From NCBI RefSeq assembly GCF_022163125.1, contig NZ_CP091881.1:434001-498000 (forward strand): a stretch of DNA of 64,000 nucleotides, in the 5' to 3' direction. Positions 60,576 to 64,000 of the stretch are shown here, one piece after another. This DNA is from Paenibacillus sp. HWE-109 (GTDB lineage Bacteria > Bacillota > Bacilli > Paenibacillales > NBRC-103111). The notes under the pieces are model-generated. The model worked only from the letters and a program-made list of their open reading frames with translations. It searched no databases and had not been told where the DNA came from. Each line of letters begins with the position of its first letter. Within the stretch, counting starts at the first letter, position 1. The translations under genes were made by a program, and so were the position numbers.

Positions 60576-60598
60576 GCTATCCTTCTTCTCATACATAG

Positions 60599-60629
60599 TC
60601 CACTCTCCTAAGCGGAGAGTGGATTTTTT
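60599..60629 (+). terminator. Terminator after the chemoreceptor gene
   Basis: Perfect 10-bp stem TCCACTCTCC-TAAGC-GGAGAGTGGA and six T. Confidence 0.95.
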
Positions 60630-60716
60630 ATGTTAGGGGCGCTTAGCAAGCCGTTTGACAAGGGTCAGGAATGACGATACTGAATGTTATACCAACTTTT
60701 AGTTAGGAGTAAGGAA

Positions 60717-62537
60717 ATGAAACCAAGCCAATTGTCGGCTCTTGAAAAACGTCGGATCTTTCTTGTGCTTTTCGCTATCCTTCTTCTGTTTATAGGGATC
60801 ATAGGCAAGCTTTTTTGGATACAAATTGCGGCAACAGAGAATTATTCATCCCGAGGTGTTAATTTGCTCAAAAACTCGGTCATTCAAAGGCAGAGAGCTT
60901 TGGTGCTCGATAGCGGCCGAGGTGAAATTCTGGATCGCAACCTTAAGCCATTGACAGGGAAAATGATAAAATCACTGGTTGTGTTCCCTATGAGCAAGGA
61001 AGTCAGAGTTGATCCGCAGCAGGTTAATCAGCTTGTTCGGATTTTGCAGACAACCAAGGAACGCTGGCTTGCTTTCTCCAGTCAATTGAAAGAACCGCAA
61101 GTCTGGAGTGTGACAGATACAGGGAAACCCGTTGCTTTGAGTGCTGGGCAGGAGGCTCAGATACAGACTTTGACCTTGCCGAATGTGAAGGTGACTGAGA
61201 TGGAAGATCGCTATCCCACCGGGATGACGGCTCGTCAGTTGATTGGGTTTATCGGGCAAAACCCGGATCGCGTGATGCGTTTGTATGGGGATGATTTGGA
61301 AAAGGGCAAGCTGACACTTACTTCCAAAATTGGTGGCGCCGGCCTTGAAAAAACCTTTGACTTGTTTCTCCGCGGCATAGGTGAGACCTCTATCTCTTAT
61401 TTCACGGATGCAGGGAAACGGCCGCTGGCTGGGTTGGATGCCCGTATGATTGCCCCTGATAATACGTTCTATCCGGTTAAGCTAGTGATCACACTAGATG
61501 GCAGTATACAACAGAGAATCGAAGCGTTGATGGATAGCATGCAAATTCGAGATGGCGCCGTAGTCGTGCAGGAAGTGAAGCAAGGTGATATTGTTGCCAT
61601 GGCGAGCAGGCCCAATTATGATCCGACGCAAGTTGATCTGGCAAGTAATAACTGGAGCAATTATGCAGTAAAAGCGACAGCGCCAGGATCTATTTTCAAA
61701 ACAGTAGTTGCTGCTGCGGCGCTGGATGAAGGTGTTGTTGATCCTAAGGAGACATTTAACTGTGAAGGGGCTCTTGGCAAATATGGCTTTACATGCTGGT
61801 TAAGAGCAGGGCATGGGCCGCTAACCTTAGAACAAGGCTTCGCACAGTCCTGCAACATTGTATTTGCCAAAGTGATGCAGCGGCTTACAGCCAGTCAGTT
61901 GGAGACTTATGCCCACAAACTAGGGGTTCTGAATGAAGTGGGATGGACTGGGAAAACAGATACCCAGCTTATCCTTCACCAATTGGATGCTGAGGAGAGT
62001 GGCCAGCTATTTGGCGCGCATACCCCGCACGATGACGAAGGTGTTCTGATGCAAACAGCCATTGGCCAAAGAGATGTGATGATGACTCCGCTGCAAGCTT
62101 CGAATATGATCGTCACTTTACTGAATGGCGGCAAAGGATATTCGCCTAGGGTTGTTCAAGAAATTCGTTATCAGACAGATCGCCTGATGGAAAGCTATGC
62201 CCCCAAGTTGCAGCAGGTTGAAGCGGGGCGTGTGTCAGCTGCTACCAGCAAAACATTGCTAAACTGGATGAGAGAAGTTGTGACTGACGGCACGGGAAAA
62301 GGTCTGCAGGATGCCAAGTGGAAATTGGCGGGTAAGTCAGGAACAGCTCAGATGCAGAACGGGAAACAGGAGAAAGTGAATCAATGGTTTATTGGATATG
62401 GACCTGTTGCGACGCCAAAGTACGCGGTGTCTGTCGTCGTTAAGAACTTGAATGCATCGGATAGCAACAAGTCCATCCCCTTGTTTAAAGGTGTTATGGA
62501 TATTCTGGCCAGCAGCGAAGGATCAAGCGGCCGGTAA
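60717..62537 (+). CDS. Class B penicillin-binding protein (PbpI/YrrR-like transpeptidase)
   Basis: 606-aa monofunctional transpeptidase crosslinking peptidoglycan outside the membrane. Membrane anchor (about 13-38), dimerisation region with GRGEILDRN, and transpeptidase motifs SIFK (S325-K328), SCN and KSGT (K540). Most likely the equivalent of B. subtilis PbpI (yrrR), which has the same neighbourhood. ATG at 60717 with AGGAG 7 nt upstream. A TTGACA at 60655 with GATACT 15 bp further on is a possible promoter. Its last 15 nt overlap the convergent kinase gene. Confidence 0.9.
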   Translation: MKPSQLSALEKRRIFLVLFAILLLFIGIIGKLFWIQIAATENYSSRGVNLLKNSVIQRQRALVLDSGRGEILDRNLKPLTGKMIKSLVVFPMSKEVRVDPQQVNQLVRILQTTKERWLAFSSQLKEPQVWSVTDTGKPVALSAGQEAQIQTLTLPNVKVTEMEDRYPTGMTARQLIGFIGQNPDRVMRLYGDDLEKGKLTLTSKIGGAGLEKTFDLFLRGIGETSISYFTDAGKRPLAGLDARMIAPDNTFYPVKLVITLDGSIQQRIEALMDSMQIRDGAVVVQEVKQGDIVAMASRPNYDPTQVDLASNNWSNYAVKATAPGSIFKTVVAAAALDEGVVDPKETFNCEGALGKYGFTCWLRAGHGPLTLEQGFAQSCNIVFAKVMQRLTASQLETYAHKLGVLNEVGWTGKTDTQLILHQLDAEESGQLFGAHTPHDDEGVLMQTAIGQRDVMMTPLQASNMIVTLLNGGKGYSPRVVQEIRYQTDRLMESYAPKLQQVEAGRVSAATSKTLLNWMREVVTDGTGKGLQDAKWKLAGKSGTAQMQNGKQEKVNQWFIGYGPVATPKYAVSVVVKNLNASDSNKSIPLFKGVMDILASSEGSSGR

Positions 62538-63791
62538 AGAAATGGTAAAACAGGTCCCATGCTCCGGTTCACTCGTCACATCAATGAGTCCGCCGAATGT
62601 TTTGATGATCCGATAAGAGACCATGAGACCTAGCCCTGTGCCTTTATTCTTGGTTGAGTAAAATGGCGTTCCCAGACGGTCTACTTGCTCAGCTGTCATG
62701 CCGATTCCGTTATCCTTGATTTGCAGGATGATCTTCGTTTTGTCACGGAAGCCGGAGACTTGCAACAGACCGCCGCTAGGCATGGCTTCGATGCCGTTTT
62801 TCGTTAAATTGACCAAGCATTGTATCAGTTTCTCACTGTTGGCTTTGACTAAGAGAGCAGGTTCCATGTCGATACTGACTTCTACTCCGCGCATGGCAGC
62901 GTACGGATTAATGAGATTGATAAGTTTGTGCGATAAACTCGACACGTCCAGCTCTTCGAGCTTTTCCGCCTGTGGTTTGGCGAAAGATAAATAATCAGTA
63001 ATAATGTTCTGTGCGCGGTCGATTTCTTCGATAACCATCGAGGTATAAATCAGTTTCTTTTCTTCCGTAACAGTAGATTGACTGAGAATTTGCATAAAAC
63101 CACGGGCAACGGTCATTGGGTTTCTAATCTCGTGGGCAACAGAAGCGGCTAATTCACTTAGCACATTCAGCTTCTCTGATCGCTGAACTTCTTGGCGCAT
63201 GGCACTGTTTTCTCGAATACGAACGATCAGATAAGTTAACAACCACATCGTGAGCATATGTACGAGACAAAATAATAAGCCATAAAGAAGAAAGGGTTTA
63301 TCTACAGCGACGAATGAACCGATCCGATAAAGCATGGTTATACAGAAGGTAGCTATGGCGCTGATGAAGGCAAGAAGACTGGGAAACATGACTTTGGGGG
63401 TTAAGTGCTTCCAATTACTTAATGCGATGAAAGCCAAGATGAAGGGTACAAGAAGAGCAGACAAAGTAATAATCGAGATAAAATTGGACCCATCGATGTA
63501 GAAGGCGTAGGCTAGGATGATCGTGGATACTGTAAGGCCAGATCGAATGCCTCCGTAGAGAAAGGCGACAAGAACAGGGATAATGCGCAAGTCAAAGTCG
63601 TCACCTGTTATTGTGAAAAATGGATGCGACATACAAAATATCGCGGCCATGGAGCAGCTCAGACCAATTAATGGGCGACCTAATCTTCTGAAATTGAAGG
63701 GATTGGGCCGATCGAGCCATAGGATGTGACAGAGTAAGATCGGTGAGGTTAGTACCAAAATATTGAGTAGTAAGTCGTCAATTACATTCAA
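62523..63791 (-). CDS. Sensor histidine kinase, KinB/5TM-LYT type
   Basis: 422 aa: five to six N-terminal transmembrane helices of the LytS/YhcK (5TMR-LYT) type (DLRIIPVLVAFLYGGIRSGLTVSTIILAYAFYIDG, about 67-101), then HisKA with phospho-acceptor H220 in SVAHEIRNPMTVARGF, and a HATPase domain (NLTKNGIEAMP, DNGIGM, GTGLGL). This layout is that of KinB, which feeds the sporulation phosphorelay; no response regulator gene is adjacent, which fits. TTG start at 63791 after AGGCGAG; an ATG nearby is out of frame. Confidence 0.85.
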   Translation of the reverse strand: MNVIDDLLLNILVLTSPILLCHILWLDRPNPFNFRRLGRPLIGLSCSMAAIFCMSHPFFTITGDDFDLRIIPVLVAFLYGGIRSGLTVSTIILAYAFYIDGSNFISIITLSALLVPFILAFIALSNWKHLTPKVMFPSLLAFISAIATFCITMLYRIGSFVAVDKPFLLYGLLFCLVHMLTMWLLTYLIVRIRENSAMRQEVQRSEKLNVLSELAASVAHEIRNPMTVARGFMQILSQSTVTEEKKLIYTSMVIEEIDRAQNIITDYLSFAKPQAEKLEELDVSSLSHKLINLINPYAAMRGVEVSIDMEPALLVKANSEKLIQCLVNLTKNGIEAMPSGGLLQVSGFRDKTKIILQIKDNGIGMTAEQVDRLGTPFYSTKNKGTGLGLMVSYRIIKTFGGLIDVTSEPEHGTCFTISLPAA

Positions 63792-63983
63792 TGATCTCGC
63801 CTACTTAATTAAAAATTTGATTGCTTAGTTTTTATTTCGACAGTAAATATGAAAATCCTTTGATTCTTTCCAAAATTTTGATGTTTTATGACATGGATAG
63901 CCCAGATATGCATTGCGACTAGGTCTAGGATAGCATACAATTCTCTAGGAGCACTTAATTTACTGGTTCAGGAGAATAAAAAG

Positions 63984-64000
63984 ATGACCCAAATACCTAT
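63984..64000 (+). CDS. Start of a further gene, cut by the window end
   Basis: ATG at 63984 preceded by CAGGAGA at 9 nt; only MTQIP is visible. CATACAAT at 63934-63941 matches a sigma-E -10 element, but no matching -35 was found. Between 63792 and 63983 nothing else was seen. Confidence 0.4.

Overview
The window looks like a chromosomal segment of a spore-forming Gram-positive bacterium of the Paenibacillus type. Evidence from the sequence: strong AGGAGG ribosome binding sites, sigma-A promoters, T-boxes, sporulation genes (safA-like, bofC, spoIID-like, spoVB), separate secD and secF, and a gene order that follows the Bacillus subtilis yrb-yrv-yrr segment (queA-tgt-yajC-yrzE-yrbG-spoVB-comN-secDF-recJ-apt-relA-dtd-hisS-aspS-tcdA-rarA-mnmA/cymR/yrvO-yrrD-yrrI-alaS-yrzL-yrrK-yrzB-mltG-U32-U32-pbpI). 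Unlike B. subtilis it has ruvC in front of ruvAB. No rRNA, tRNA, phage, IS or CRISPR was seen.

Layout. 0.1-1.5 kb: a secreted SH3-NlpC/P60 hydrolase and a convergent Nudix hydrolase. 1.6-5.4 kb: pheB-hom-thrB-pheA operon (threonine and phenylalanine synthesis). 5.5-8.7 kb: safA-like spore coat gene, an ECF sigma factor, a tiny membrane protein, and bofC with a forespore promoter. 8.7-11 kb: ruvC-ruvA-ruvB. 11.0-12.9 kb: 1.9 kb of non-coding repeats. 12.9-17.7 kb: SpoIID-like protein, queA, tgt, yajC. 17.8-23.4 kb: membrane proteins, spoVB, comN. 23.5-32.8 kb: secD-secF, a CDF-like protein, recJ-apt-relA-dtd and an untracked 57-aa ORF. 33-37.3 kb: an anchored FAD enzyme, an acidic protein, a second repeat block, and a divergent DoxX/HxlR (quinone-response) pair. 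37.4-43.6 kb: T-box-hisS-aspS, tcdA, rarA. 44-49.7 kb: AlkZ-related protein, mnmA, cymR, yrvO and neighbours. 49.7-58.2 kb: a Fur-box promoter with no protein gene behind it, T-box-alaS, ireB-ruvX-two DUF1292 genes, mltG, and two U32 tRNA hydroxylation genes. 58.3-64 kb: chemoreceptor, class B PBP, sporulation-type kinase, and the start of one more gene.

How it fits together: the window is mostly housekeeping (translation fidelity and tRNA modification, recombination and repair, protein export, stringent response) with sporulation genes interspersed. Least expected observations: (1) three families of intergenic repeats with different sequence words but the same 50/51-bp skeleton; (2) a consensus promoter flanked by two Fur boxes that appears to make a roughly 165-nt C-rich RNA, a possible analogue of the iron-sparing sRNA FsrA; (3) a recurring 18-19-nt hairpin abutting the Shine-Dalgarno sequence of four unrelated genes; (4) a hisS-aspS T-box whose specifier reads GAC (Asp).

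Starts were re-chosen from ribosome binding sites and family N-termini, so several genes are shorter than the longest open frame.
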